Positions 45,457 to 54,125 of a stretch of DNA of 64,000 nucleotides are shown piece by piece. The position numbers and the translations under genes are program-made. The first letter of the stretch is position 1; every line of letters starts with the position of its first letter. The stretch is from positions 2,852,001 through 2,916,000 of the forward strand of contig NZ_NXNI01000001.1 in NCBI RefSeq assembly GCF_002494345.1, given 5' to 3'. The DNA comes from Natrinema ejinorense (GTDB taxonomy: Archaea > Halobacteriota > Halobacteria > Halobacteriales > Natrialbaceae). Under the pieces are notes generated by a model. That model saw only the letters and a list, made by a program, of their open reading frames with translations, was not told the origin of the DNA and made no database searches.

Positions 45457-46302
45457 TCACTGCGAGTACTCCGGATCGAAGATCTGTGCGGACATCGGTG
45501 CCGGATCTCCCTCGGTGAGGTTGTACCCCGAAAAGTCCTCGACGCCGGCCTCGCGGAGGAACTCCTCGTCGTAGATGTGGTTGCCGGTGAACTCGGCCGG
45601 GTCGCGTGTCAGTATTTCGAGGACGGTATCCGAGACGATCTCCGGCGTGCGCCAGTCGTCCTCGGTCCCCATCTCGAAGTAACGAGTCGCACGCGTATCG
45701 ATGGCAGTCACCGGCCAGAAGGAGTTACAGCCGATGTCGTCGCTCGCCAGTTCCTGGGCCAGCGACAGCGTGATAAACGACATCCCCATCTTCGACCACG
45801 AATAGGCCGCCTTCCCCGGCGCGCGGTCGATCTCGACCGGCGGCGCGTTCGTCAGGATCCAGGCGTCTTCCTCGACGTCCTTCAGGTGGTCGATGAAACC
45901 CCGCGAGATCAGATAGGTTCCGCGCACGTTGACCTCGTTTAACAGGTCGTACCGGTTGGCCGGAATGTCCTCGACGTCGCCCATCTGGATGGCAGAGGCG
46001 TTGTTGATGACGATGTTGATCTCGCCCATCTCGTCGATCGCTTCCTCGATGGCCGCGTCGACGTCGTCCTCGTTGCGAACGTTCAACTGGAGCGCGTGCG
46101 TCTCGACGCCTTTCGCCGCACACTCCTCGGCCGTCTTGTGAATCGTTCCCTCGAGGTCCGAGTCCGAGTCGTCGACGGTTTTGCCCGTCGAGACGATGTT
46201 ACAGCCCTGTTCGGCGAGTGCGAGCGCGAGTTGCTTCCCGATTCCGCGCGTCGTCCCTGTGATGAACGCGGTCTGGCCGCTCAAATCCGGTTTCTGTAGC
46301 AT
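45457..46302 (-). CDS. Short-chain dehydrogenase/reductase lacking the usual Ser
   Basis: The 281-residue SDR has the cofactor loop ITGTTRGIGKQLALALA (about 14-30), NNASA in the central strand, and YSWSK (Y-x3-K). In related HSDL2-type proteins the Ser of the triad lies in an ISPPL segment. Here the aligned ILTNAPPVEI has Ala. It may use another proton donor, bind rather than reduce, or act on thioester substrates. Start ATG is at 46302. The substrate is unknown. Confidence 0.8.
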   Translation of the reverse strand: MLQKPDLSGQTAFITGTTRGIGKQLALALAEQGCNIVSTGKTVDDSDSDLEGTIHKTAEECAAKGVETHALQLNVRNEDDVDAAIEEAIDEMGEINIVINNASAIQMGDVEDIPANRYDLLNEVNVRGTYLISRGFIDHLKDVEEDAWILTNAPPVEIDRAPGKAAYSWSKMGMSFITLSLAQELASDDIGCNSFWPVTAIDTRATRYFEMGTEDDWRTPEIVSDTVLEILTRDPAEFTGNHIYDEEFLREAGVEDFSGYNLTEGDPAPMSAQIFDPEYSQ

Positions 46303-46400
46303 TCGTGTTTGGGAGACGTTCCCGCCACCCAAAAAGACAATTCAAACTCCCGAACCGTCGATCGACGTTTTCAATTTGCACCGACACGTGACGCGGTACA

Positions 46401-47033
46401 ATGGCCGAGGAATTCGACGCGTTGCTCGAGGCGGTCGAACTGAAAGACGAGCGGCGAACGGGATGGGTGCTCCGCGGGATCGAGTCACCGGAATCGGTCG
46501 CGGCCCATACCTGGGGGATGGCGACGCTGTGCCTGCTGTACGCCGACCGAGCGGGCGACGACGTCGACCGCGAACGGGCGATCTCGATGGCGCTCGTCCA
46601 CGATCTCGGGGAAGCGCGGACGGGAGACGTCGCGACGCGGGCCGAAGACGGCACGCAGCGGGTGTCCGGCGAGGAAAAGACGGCCCGCGAGCGGGACGCG
46701 ATCACCGATCTGCTCGAGCCGTTCGACGATCCCGACGGCGACTTCCTGTCGCTCTGGGAGGAGTACGAGGCGCGCGAGACGCCGACCGCGCGGTTCGTCA
46801 AGGACATGGATCTGATCGACAACTGCCTGCAGGCACTCGCATACGAACGCGAGGATCGCTACGACGAAACCGAACGAAACGACGTGTTCTCCGAGTACGA
46901 GAACCTCGACGAGTTCTTCGCCACGGCCGGACCGCGGATCCGGACTGCGGTCGGCGAGTCACTGTTCGAGGAGATCAAAGCCCGATACGAACGGGAGATC
47001 GGGCGGGCGTGTCAGCTCTATAGTAGCAACTGA
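46401..47033 (+). CDS. HD-domain phosphohydrolase (YfbR/HDDC2-like)
   Basis: The 210-residue protein has the HD fold with metal ligands in ESVAAHTWGMA (first His, about 36), LVHDLGEARTGD (HD pair, about 66-67) and FVKDMDLIDN (last Asp). Relatives dephosphorylate deoxynucleoside 5'-monophosphates. The last codons (LYSSN and stop) lie inside the MITE-like palindrome beginning at 47018, so the C-terminus was probably altered by its insertion. Confidence 0.8.
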   Translation: MAEEFDALLEAVELKDERRTGWVLRGIESPESVAAHTWGMATLCLLYADRAGDDVDRERAISMALVHDLGEARTGDVATRAEDGTQRVSGEEKTARERDAITDLLEPFDDPDGDFLSLWEEYEARETPTARFVKDMDLIDNCLQALAYEREDRYDETERNDVFSEYENLDEFFATAGPRIRTAVGESLFEEIKARYEREIGRACQLYSSN

Positions 47034-47103
47034 AACGATTTACACACTGATCGCAACGCTGTCGTGCGATCAGGTGTGCAATGACTTTCAGTTGCTACTA
47101 TAG
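47018..47103. repeat. 86-bp MITE-like palindromic element, copy 2
   Basis: This is the exact reverse complement of 14820-14905, with terminal inverted repeats CTATAGTAGCAACTGAAA. Its first 16 bp encode the final codons and stop of the HD-domain gene. Perfect identity between copies 32 kb apart implies recent movement or conversion. Confidence 0.85.
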
Positions 47104-47211
47104 TGGTTCGTCAAGCCTGATCTCGCGAGTAAAACCAATCGATCGGTTGTCCGGTTCCGCTCGCGAGCGACGGGTGACAGAGCACTATAGGGGAACGGCT
47201 CGACGGGGCTT

Positions 47212-47700
47212 CTACGTCCCCGCGGGCGCGCCCTCGCGGACGTTCACTGCCATCCCCGTCTCGAAGTCTCGAATCGCGCCGGCGTCGAGTTGGGCCGTCC
47301 CGACCGCGAGCAACTCGCCGCGCTCGTGGACGACCAGTACCTCGTCGCCCGGTCGAATCTCGTCGCCGACTTCGAGGACGAACTTCGCGAAGACGTTCTT
47401 TTCCTCGCGGACGAACGGTTCGCTCTCGTCGTCGACGACGACGCGATAGGCAGGGTGAGAGAGCGCGACCGCGAGCCGGCGGCCGCCCTCGAGTCCGAGC
47501 GTGAACCGGCCGTCGGTGCCAAAGGAGACGATCCGGCCCGCATCCGCGTGGACCTGTTGTGGTCGTCCCGAGGTGGTTCGTTTGACCGTCAGCGGTTCGT
47601 CGGGCGGGAACAGCGCCACGCCCGCACCCGCGCCGAACTGGTAGTCCGCGATGGTCCGAAGCTGGGGCAGGCCCGCGCTCCCGTCTGCTGGGTCGCTCAT
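47212..47700 (-). CDS. PUA-domain RNA-binding protein
   Basis: The 162-residue protein begins with a segment like the C-terminal part of archaeal tRNA-guanine transglycosylase (LRTIADYQFGAGAGVALFPP, about 14-33). It ends with a PUA domain (about 80-155; EPFVREEKNVFAKFV, IRPGDEVLVVHERGELLAVGTAQL, AVNVREG). It probably binds tRNA or rRNA as an accessory to modification, but has no catalytic residues of its own. Confidence 0.8.
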   Translation of the reverse strand: MSDPADGSAGLPQLRTIADYQFGAGAGVALFPPDEPLTVKRTTSGRPQQVHADAGRIVSFGTDGRFTLGLEGGRRLAVALSHPAYRVVVDDESEPFVREEKNVFAKFVLEVGDEIRPGDEVLVVHERGELLAVGTAQLDAGAIRDFETGMAVNVREGAPAGT

Positions 47701-47878
47701 TGGCCGAGGTTCGTCGTGACGGGTCGAAAGCCCTTCGACCTGGCCCGCCCCCTACGGATATTCGGCCAGCTGTGATTCCGCTCCGGGACAGTCGAATTCG
47801 GGACTGTCGGGACTCGTGTCACCTACCGTGTCAATCAAATAGCTTGACTTTTCTACCGAGCGTCCGATTCACCGATCG

Positions 47879-48133
47879 ATGGCTCCGGAGAGAACCGAGA
47901 CTCACTCCGACATCGCCACCCGATTGGCCGGTCGTCTCGTCGTCATCGTCGCGGTCGCAGGGTTCTGTACGTGGATACTGTTACCGTGGCCGTCAGTGCT
48001 TTCGGTGGCGCTGGTACTGACCGTCAACCTGATTGCGCTCTGGTTTGGGGTTCACTACGTGTTCGCGGCACTGAACGACCTGCTCGAGGTCAAACTCGAG
48101 GCGAGCGACCGGCCCCTGGGAACGGACGAGTGA
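47879..48133 (+). CDS. Small two-helix membrane protein
   Basis: The 84-residue protein has hydrophobic segments at about 18-38 and 40-60 and an acidic C-terminal tail (LEVKLEASDRPLGTDE). It has no recognisable domain. Haloarchaeal codon usage supports a real gene. A TATA-like box is not clear. Confidence 0.5.
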   Translation: MAPERTETHSDIATRLAGRLVVIVAVAGFCTWILLPWPSVLSVALVLTVNLIALWFGVHYVFAALNDLLEVKLEASDRPLGTDE

Positions 48134-48210
48134 CGGAGACGAGCCCGCGGATCGGACGCGGCACCAGATGCGGCAAACGGCTACCGAGGTCGCCAGAACA
48201 GTGTGCGTGG

Positions 48211-48810
48211 TTACAGTTCTTCGATGCTTCCGTCGGCCTCCCGCTCGCGGAAAACCTGCCCTTCGAACAGGGTGACGACGACGTCGTCGTTCTGCCAGGC
48301 TCCCGGTGCGAGTTTCGCTTTTCGGCACGTCCGATCGAGGTACTCGCGGGCGCTCCAGTCGTTCTCGACCGGCACCGTCGGGTAGAGCCAACCGCCCTCG
48401 CCGCCGTCGATGGCGACGCCGTGGGTACCGAGTTCGAGGTCGGCGAGCGGATCGTCGGTCAGCAGGACGTTCTTGACGGTACAGACCGAGACCGTCAGGT
48501 TCGGCAGCTCCGAGGGGCTGACCTCGGAGCCACAGGAATCCTCGCTTGCGGCCTCGATCGCCGCGTCCACGATGACGTGGCCGAGCTGGTCGCCCGAGCG
48601 ATAGCCCCCCGCACAGCCCCGCAGGCTCCCCCGGCCGCGGGTCGACTCGAGGCGGACGAACGCGCCGGTTCGCTCGTAGAAGGCTTCGCGCATGCTGCCC
48701 GGTTGTTCTCGTTGCCCGTGTTGTACGTACGCTTCGACGGACTCGCGCGCGAGTTCGACCGCGCGAGCACCGTCTTCGTAGGAGAGGTCGACGCCCTGTC
48801 GCTGGGACAT
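48211..48810 (-). CDS. AMMECR1 family protein
   Basis: The start MSQRQGVDLSYEDGARAV at 48810 gives 199 residues of the AMMECR1/TIGR00296 family. The family core is shown by LRGCAGGYRSGDQLGHVIVDAAIEAA (the L-R-G-C-x-G motif, about 63-88), SVCTVKNVLL, LELGTHGVAIDG and WLYPTVPVENDWSAREYLDRTC. Conserved from archaea to humans, its molecular role is still unsettled; redox or RNA-related activities have been proposed. It is divergent from rnpB. Confidence 0.9.
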   Translation of the reverse strand: MSQRQGVDLSYEDGARAVELARESVEAYVQHGQREQPGSMREAFYERTGAFVRLESTRGRGSLRGCAGGYRSGDQLGHVIVDAAIEAASEDSCGSEVSPSELPNLTVSVCTVKNVLLTDDPLADLELGTHGVAIDGGEGGWLYPTVPVENDWSAREYLDRTCRKAKLAPGAWQNDDVVVTLFEGQVFREREADGSIEEL

Positions 48811-48885
48811 ACAGGTGGACAAGGGGATAGTCGTCCTAAAACGCTTCCATTCGTCACAGGGCGGTTTCGAGTCCCCGACCGGGGG

Positions 48886-48894
48886 ACTTATTCG
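48886..48894 (+). promoter_or_regulatory. TATA-like box of rnpB
   Basis: ACTTATTCG lies about 20 bp before the estimated 5' end of the RNase P RNA. Confidence 0.45.
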
Positions 48895-48910
48895 CCCCAC
48901 GAGCCTATCC

Positions 48911-49442
48911 CGAGTGGGAGAGAGAGCCTGGCCGCCGCGGCGGTGGCGTCGGCGACGGCGCGACCGTACAACGTGACCCATCCCTTCGGGATGTGTCATG
49001 CTCGCGAGGAAAGTCCCCCCACCTGTTTGGGCAGGTGACCGGACGCAAGTCCGGAGCGGGAGACCGCTGGCTCTGGAACAGAAACGACACGTCTCGGCCC
49101 GACCGATGATGCGCGCGAACCCGACCGAGAGGAAGGGGAGTTGACCCGCAGAGGGATGCGCGGTCCTACGGACCGCGAAACGTGAGGCGGCGCGAGCCGC
49201 CGAACTGGCGAGCGGCACACGCCGCGAGCCGCGTGCAGTCGTCAAACCGTGGTTCGAATCCACGGGTCACGTTCGTCGTGATCGACCGCACACGGACGGC
49301 CGAGGATCGATGGAACGGCGAACCCTCACCGGTGCAAGTCCGTGCCGTGGTAGCCCGAACACCCCGTGGCTCCGCCACGGACGGCACGGACGCTAAGCCG
49401 AATGCCGGGCCGAACAGAAGGGGGCTTACTCCTCTCACCCGA
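48911..49442 (+). ncRNA. rnpB: RNase P RNA, archaeal type A
   Basis: The universally conserved block GAGGAAAGTCCCCCC is at about 49005, preceded by the P3 hairpin ATCCC-TTCG-GGGAT-like. The 3' conserved region ACAGAAGGGGGCTTAC is at about 49413-49428. Between them, TCACCGGTGCAAGTCCG and AAGCCGAATGCCGGG fit the specificity and P15-P17 regions. The RNA cleaves tRNA 5' leaders with protein subunits. The ends are estimated from terminal pairing and the TATA-like box. At about 530 nt it is longer than I remember for other haloarchaeal RNase P RNAs. An extended P12-like arm contains the T-loop-like hairpin CCGTGG-TTCGAAT-CCACGG. Confidence 0.92.
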
Positions 49443-49634
49443 TTTTGAATCCTCGAGTGGCGACGCCGTCGACGCTCCTGGCTACCGAGCGGGTCAGTAA
49501 TCGTATCGGCATCCCTCCCCGATCCCGGACGATCGTATTTCGACCCTCTCGAGTTACGACGATGGCTGGTCCGAAGACGACACGAACGTGACGTTCTGAC
49601 TGGGCCAGTTCGGCCTAGTATCGAAGAAACGCGC
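49443..49634. other. Gap between rnpB and tRNA-Arg
   Basis: No gene is supported. No box C/D or H/ACA pattern could be established by eye. Confidence 0.35.
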
Positions 49635-49681
49635 CCTGACGGAGTCCAACGCGAGCGCTAGCGAGCGTTGGGCACGTCAGG
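49635..49681. terminator. Long two-part hairpin downstream of tRNA-Arg
   Basis: CCTGAC pairs with GTCAGG (outer) and CCAACGC with GCGTTGG (inner) around a GAGCGCTAGCGA loop. It lies 53 bp beyond the tRNA 3' end. It also repeats the tRNA-end string CCTGACGGAG. It may be a terminator, a processing signal or an integration scar. Confidence 0.4.
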
Positions 49682-49734
49682 ACCGAACGACGCAGCGAGT
49701 GCTGAACATCGTGAAGCACTCGCAAGGAGTGAGC

Positions 49735-49806
49735 GTCCTGACGGAGATTTGAACTCCGGTCCCTGGCTCCGCAAGCCAAGAGGATAGTCCACTACCCTAT
49801 CAGGAC
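49735..49806 (-). tRNA. tRNA-Arg (anticodon GCG)
   Basis: The minus strand folds into a cloverleaf. The acceptor stem is GTCCTGA/TCAGGAC, the D-arm is GGGTAGTGGACTATCC, and the anticodon stem TTGGC/GCCAG encloses TTGCGGA (anticodon GCG). The T-arm is CGGAG-TTCAAAT-CTCCG. No intron is seen and CCA is not encoded. It reads CGC/CGT arginine codons. Confidence 0.9.
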
Positions 49807-50006
49807 TCATCTCTTCATACCCCGGTGAACATTAAAGCCCTTTCGAAAGGCTCCCGTCGCCGCCCCGGAGTTTCGCCGTCGATCGGCACAGCGATCGCTC
49901 GCGTTCGACTCACGGACGGCTCCTGCGGTCCGGATCCAAACGACGAGTCCGACCTCGTCACTACGAGGCGACGAACGAAAGAAAACTGATCGATCCGCGG
50001 CGTCGA

Positions 50007-50156
50007 TTATGCGGCTCGGGGCTCTTTGGCTTTGGGACGGAGCTTCGTGTACCCGCACTTGCGACAGCGGTTCGCTCGCTTGGAGTTGCGAGCGTTACAG
50101 CGCATGCAGATCATCTTCTCGAGCATCCGTTTCTCAGCGGCGTCGAAACTGGCCAT
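50007..50156 (-). CDS. rpl40e: Ribosomal protein eL40
   Basis: The 49-residue protein ([20 protein letters not shown]) carries the eL40 zinc ribbon: ICMRCNARN and [14 protein letters not shown] (C-x2-C and C-x2-C, about 17-36). It ends in a basic/acidic tail. Size and motif match archaeal L40e exactly. It is in the usual haloarchaeal position near Tsr3. Confidence 0.9.
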   Translation of the reverse strand: MASFDAAEKRMLEKMICMRCNARNSKRANRCRKCGYTKLRPKAKEPRAA

Positions 50157-50227
50157 ACCCGCCCTTTGCTCGTGGGGCATTTAGTCGCTGTGATTCCGCC
50201 GACCACCACGGCAGGCGGCCGAATCGA

Positions 50228-50731
50228 TCACTCCTCGTCGGCCAAGTAGTCGTCTTGCACCGCGACGACCTCGCTCGAGTCAGCACACTCGCTGTATCGG
50301 GTCAGGGGCTCCTCGTTGAGCGTCAGGAACGTCTCGCCCCAGCGGAACGGCTCGAGTAGGTCCGCCGCCAGTGCCCACTCGTCGAAGAGACAGGCCGCGG
50401 CGGCGAGCGCTTCGACGGTGGTCAGCCGGAACGGACGGCCGTAATTGATCGGGTTGGCGGCGACGAGGAAGGGAAGTGCCCGATGGACGCCACGCATCTC
50501 GAACGACGCCGCTTCGGCGGACTCCCACGAGCAGTCGAGGGCGACCAGCGTCCCCAGTCCCGCCTCGAGATCGGCCGGCGAGAGCGCCTGCTCGGCGTGG
50601 GGGTTCAACACGACCCCGTAGGGCACCTGTCCCATCGACCGATGGAGGATGGCCTTGTCGAACTTCTCGAGGCGACGCGCGGTACACTTCTCGGGGTCGT
50701 CGTCGCCCTCGTAGTAGACGTGACACTCCAC
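50228..50731 (-). CDS. tsr3: rRNA aminocarboxypropyltransferase Tsr3 (DUF367)
   Basis: The GTG at 50731 ([21 protein letters not shown]) gives 167 residues, the normal archaeal length. Family features are [67 protein letters not shown] and [21 protein letters not shown]. It transfers the aminocarboxypropyl group of SAM to N1-methylpseudouridine in the small-subunit rRNA. It sits next to eL40, consistent with ribosome assembly. Confidence 0.88.
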   Translation of the reverse strand: MECHVYYEGDDDPEKCTARRLEKFDKAILHRSMGQVPYGVVLNPHAEQALSPADLEAGLGTLVALDCSWESAEAASFEMRGVHRALPFLVAANPINYGRPFRLTTVEALAAAACLFDEWALAADLLEPFRWGETFLTLNEEPLTRYSECADSSEVVAVQDDYLADEE

Positions 50732-50902
50732 GGCGTATCGGTACGCGGAGGCGGAAGAAAAGGAACGTGGAACGCGATTCCACGCCCGTCGCGAGAGCCA
50801 GTTCGAGACGGCGGCTCCAACGAGCCCCCCTCCTGGGAGCGCGGACGGATATGCATACCAATGGATCGACATGCATACGGGTATCGCGTGGGAGCCGCTA
50901 GT

Positions 50903-51808
50903 ATGCTCGAGACGGGAGAGACTGCACCGACGTTCGACGGGCCCGCGGCGATCGACGACGAGGTTCGTCACGTCACGTTCGAGGAACTGATCGGGGGCAA
51001 CGGTGTCACCTTGCTCCTCTTTTACCCGGCCGACTTCAGCCCGAGTTGTACCGAGGAACTCTGTTCGCTTCGCGACTTCGATCTGGTCGGGTTGCAAAAC
51101 GACGTCTCCATCGTCGGCATCTCGACGGACACCGCGTTCACTCACCGGGAGTTCGCGGATCGACACGACCTCGGCTTTCCGCTCGTTTCGGACGGCGACG
51201 GCTCGATCGCGGCGTCTTACGGCGTCCTCGAGGACGAGCTGTTCGGCGGGCATCGACAGCTCGCCAGGCGAACGGTGTTCGTTCTCGACGAGCAACGGAC
51301 GGTCCACTACGTCTGGTCGAACGAGGATCCGTTACAGCAGCCGGACCTCGAGGCGATCCGCGCGGCGATCGAGGAGGTCTCGGACGACGATGCAGCCGTC
51401 GAGCGCTACCGAGTCGCTACCACCCACTACCGCGAGGGTCGCGAGGAGTACGAACGGGGGCGGGACGCGTTGGCCGGCGAGGACTGGGTGACCGCCGCCG
51501 CCGCGTTCGACGCCGCGGTCGAGCCGCTTACCGCTGCCCTCGAGGCCTTCGACGCGGCCAGACGGTACGCCGACGACGACGCGGTGGCCCGGGCGGCGGA
51601 ACGCGCGAACGAGCGCGCGACGGACCGACGGAACGCGGCGAAGTGGTACGCGACGGCGGCCGACCACTACGCGCGGGGCGACGAGACCGCGGGCGAGGAG
51701 CACCACGCGGACGCCGATCGCGCCCACGCAAGAGCCACCGACGGCGAGGACCTGCCCGCTCCGGACGACCTCTCCGCGACCGACGGCCGGGACGTGCCGG
51801 AACGGTAA
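50903..51808 (+). CDS. PrxQ/BCP-type peroxiredoxin with C-terminal helical extension
   Basis: The ATG at 50903 gives 301 residues. The first 155 form a peroxiredoxin with [14 protein letters not shown] (about 49-62): the peroxidatic Cys and a second Cys five residues on, as in PrxQ/BCP. An added 145 residues (about 160-300) are Ala/Glu/Tyr-rich helices resembling TPR or other helical-bundle repeats ([38 protein letters not shown]). The fusion may bring the peroxidase to a partner protein. The enzyme class is clear; the role of the extension is not known. Confidence 0.82.
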   Translation: MLETGETAPTFDGPAAIDDEVRHVTFEELIGGNGVTLLLFYPADFSPSCTEELCSLRDFDLVGLQNDVSIVGISTDTAFTHREFADRHDLGFPLVSDGDGSIAASYGVLEDELFGGHRQLARRTVFVLDEQRTVHYVWSNEDPLQQPDLEAIRAAIEEVSDDDAAVERYRVATTHYREGREEYERGRDALAGEDWVTAAAAFDAAVEPLTAALEAFDAARRYADDDAVARAAERANERATDRRNAAKWYATAADHYARGDETAGEEHHADADRAHARATDGEDLPAPDDLSATDGRDVPER

Positions 51809-51883
51809 CGCGGGGCCGTATCCGCGACACCAGCCCAGTCAGGAGAGTCGCATCCTTTTGAGGGTCGGGACGAAACGTCGAGT

Positions 51884-52207
51884 ATGGACGCCGTCGCCCT
51901 CGTCCGGCGATACTACGACGCGCTCGACGAGCACGACTACGACGCACTCGAGGAGATCCTCGAGCCCGAGTTCGTCCAGCATCGCCCCGATCGGACCTTT
52001 GCGGACCGCGAGGCGTTCGTCGCGTTCATGCGCGACGAGCGGCCGAACCCGGCGACGAGCCACGAACTCGAGTCGGTAATCGCCGGAGACGGTCGCGCCG
52101 CGGTTCGCGGCCGAGTGATCGAGGATGAAACGGTGCTGTTCGAATTCGCCGATTTCTTCGACATCGGCGACGGACGACTGCGTCGCCTAGAGACGTACTC
52201 GCGGTGA
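51884..52207 (+). CDS. SnoaL/NTF2-like protein
   Basis: The 107-residue protein has the cone-shaped NTF2/SnoaL fold signature: VALVRRYYDALDEHDYDALEEIL helix (about 4-26), FVQHRPDRTFADREAFVAFM and C-terminal strands with VLFEFADFFDIGDGRLRRLETY. Such proteins are isomerases, hydrolases or ligand-binding domains, so no reaction can be named. It is a single gene. Confidence 0.75.
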   Translation: MDAVALVRRYYDALDEHDYDALEEILEPEFVQHRPDRTFADREAFVAFMRDERPNPATSHELESVIAGDGRAAVRGRVIEDETVLFEFADFFDIGDGRLRRLETYSR

Positions 52208-52248
52208 CGGTGGGCGCGCGTCCCGATCGGGTTCGAGACGATGGCTCG

Positions 52249-52749
52249 TCAGGCCGACAGCGAGACCCGACTCACCGGTAGCTTGTCCGTGCCATCCCAG
52301 AACTCGAGTTCGCTCACCGTCCACTGGATCGGTTCGATCTCGCGGTCGGCCAGCCGTGTTGCGGTCTCGAGGTCGCCGCCTCGGGCCAGCGTGACGTGGG
52401 GGACGTAATCGTCGCCCTCGAGTCCCGCGACGGTCTCGAAGGTCTCGGTGAGGTCGGCGTGGATCGCCTCGAGTCCGGGACTCTCGACGGCGAGATAGAC
52501 GACCGGCGTGGAGCCAAGCGGGGGGTCGTCGAAGTAGTCGATGCCCGTGATTTCGGCGTCGACGGCGGAAACGCCCTCGAGCGCGCGGTGGGTGCGGTGT
52601 TGCAGTTGTGAGACGTGGTCGACGTCCCCGAGTCGCTTGAGCAGACACGAGTGGTCCTCGCGGACGGTCTCGAACCCGATCAGGTCGGGGTGGAGCCGGT
52701 TCGCGAGCTGGCGAACGCGACCGGGGACCGGAACGTTGACGCTGTACAC
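52249..52749 (-). CDS. 2'-5' RNA ligase / 2H phosphoesterase family protein
   Basis: A GTG start at 52749 gives 166 residues (MYSVNVPVPGRVRQLANRL). Two H-x-T/S motifs characterise the 2H family: EDHSCLLKR (about 31-39), an imperfect first motif, and YVPHVTLARGG (about 115-125). The enzyme would hydrolyse or join 2'-5' or cyclic phosphodiester RNA ends. The first motif has Cys in place of Thr, so activity may be reduced. Confidence 0.75.
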   Translation of the reverse strand: MYSVNVPVPGRVRQLANRLHPDLIGFETVREDHSCLLKRLGDVDHVSQLQHRTHRALEGVSAVDAEITGIDYFDDPPLGSTPVVYLAVESPGLEAIHADLTETFETVAGLEGDDYVPHVTLARGGDLETATRLADREIEPIQWTVSELEFWDGTDKLPVSRVSLSA

Positions 52750-52777
52750 TTCCGCCGATATAGCGTCGGTGTGGGTA

Positions 52778-52957
52778 TCAGTCTGGTGGTCCCGGACGGA
52801 CGACGATCGTTCGATGGCCGGATTCGAGGCGATCGAGAAACCAGAGGACGATCAGCACGGCGACCACTCCGAGGACGATCTCCAGCAGCGTTTCGACCCC
52901 GAGTGTGGCGCGCGTATCGATCAGACGTTCACGGGAGCGTGACTGTGTGAAAAACAC
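52778..52957 (-). CDS. Small membrane protein
   Basis: The 59-codon frame has a single hydrophobic helix (TLLEIVLGVVAVLIVLWFL, about 22-40) and a basic/hydrophobic tail. A GTG at 52957 is the best start, since no ATG lies in frame. Haloarchaea have many one-helix proteins of the ETLL-x-IVL type; this may be one. Weak start signals keep confidence low. Confidence 0.4.
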   Translation of the reverse strand: MFFTQSRSRERLIDTRATLGVETLLEIVLGVVAVLIVLWFLDRLESGHRTIVVRPGPPD

Positions 52958-53009
52958 ACCGTCTCGTCGTCGGAAAGACCTATTTAGACGGCCCCGGCAT
53001 GTCATAGTA

Positions 53010-54125
53010 ATGGACGTATGGGGGCTGCGAGCACTGGTTTGCGTGCTCGTAGTGGTGGGCTGTTCGGTCGCGTTCGTCACGGCACCCGGCGTGGCCGGGG
53101 CGGACGCCGGTACCCAGTCGGCAGCCTTCCAGGAAGATGCGGACCAATCGCTGGAACTCGAGGACGCCGATCGAATTCACATCGACGTCTTCATCGCCGA
53201 GAACGGCACTGCGAACGTAGCCGTCGATTATCAGTTCCATCTCGACGACGGAAACAGTTCCCCGGCGGAGTGGGAGCGGCTCCGGGAGGACATCGAATCG
53301 AATCCGGAGACGTACACCGCTGCCGAGCGGGCGAAGTGGAACGAAACCCTCGCCGAGGGCGAAAACCGGACGGATCGGGAGATGAATCTCTCGAACGTCT
53401 CGATCACCACGGAAACGAATTCCGCGCCACGGGAGGTCGGCCACGCAGTCGTCACGTTCCAGTGGTCTAACTTCGCGCTCGTCGTGTGGAAACAGATAGA
53501 GGCGGGAGCCGCGCTCGCCGGACTGACGCTCGACGACGGGACGGAGTTGCAGTTCCACTGGCCGGAGGGGTATACCGTCTATCAGAACGGGGGCGAGCGG
53601 CAGATCGACCCACCGCCGAGCGAGCCACTCGACGGCTCGGCCATCTGGCGGGGCGAGTCGACGTCGTTTACCGAGAACCAGCCACGGATCACCTTAGTCG
53701 AGAGCGGAAACACGACTTCGGAGTCGGAGCCGACCGACCGGGGTCCGGCGATGCCGTGGACGATCGTCGTGCTGGCGCTTGCGCTGCTCGCGACCGTCGG
53801 CACGGTCGGCTGGCTGGTCGGCCGCAATCGTACAGACACCGTAAGCGACGACGGCTCCGGACCCCCACAATGGACCGACGGCGCAACTGCCTCCCGGTCG
53901 GATTCGTCCGGCGGTCCGCCCCCGGAACTACTAAGCAACGAGGAGCGGGTGCTGCGGCTGCTCGAGGAACACGGCGGCCGGATCAAACAACAGGCAGTCG
54001 TCTCGGAACTCGAGTGGACCGAGGCCAAGACCAGTCAGGTCGTCGGTGAACTGCGTGAAAACGACGAGATCGAAGTGTTCCGGATCGGGCGGGAGAACGT
54101 CCTGGCGTTGCCCGACGAGGAGTAG
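53010..54125 (+). CDS. Membrane-anchored winged-helix regulator
   Basis: The 371-residue protein has a signal peptide (about 5-30), an extracytoplasmic beta-rich domain (about 45-245; HIDVFIAENGTANVAVDYQF, FQWSNFALV, FHWPEGYTVY), a membrane helix (about 252-272) and a cytoplasmic winged-helix domain (about 315-368; LLSNEERVLRLLEEHGGRIKQQAVVSELEWTEAKTSQVV). It resembles haloarchaeal DUF7345/DUF7343 proteins thought to transmit outside signals to DNA. The ligand is unknown. Confidence 0.8.
   Translation: MDVWGLRALVCVLVVVGCSVAFVTAPGVAGADAGTQSAAFQEDADQSLELEDADRIHIDVFIAENGTANVAVDYQFHLDDGNSSPAEWERLREDIESNPETYTAAERAKWNETLAEGENRTDREMNLSNVSITTETNSAPREVGHAVVTFQWSNFALVVWKQIEAGAALAGLTLDDGTELQFHWPEGYTVYQNGGERQIDPPPSEPLDGSAIWRGESTSFTENQPRITLVESGNTTSESEPTDRGPAMPWTIVVLALALLATVGTVGWLVGRNRTDTVSDDGSGPPQWTDGATASRSDSSGGPPPELLSNEERVLRLLEEHGGRIKQQAVVSELEWTEAKTSQVVGELRENDEIEVFRIGRENVLALPDEE

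Noticed and set aside
49247-49273. tRNA gene suggested by a perfect T-arm
   Set aside because: No acceptor, D or anticodon arms fit around it, and it lies within the RNase P RNA between conserved regions, so it is part of that RNA.
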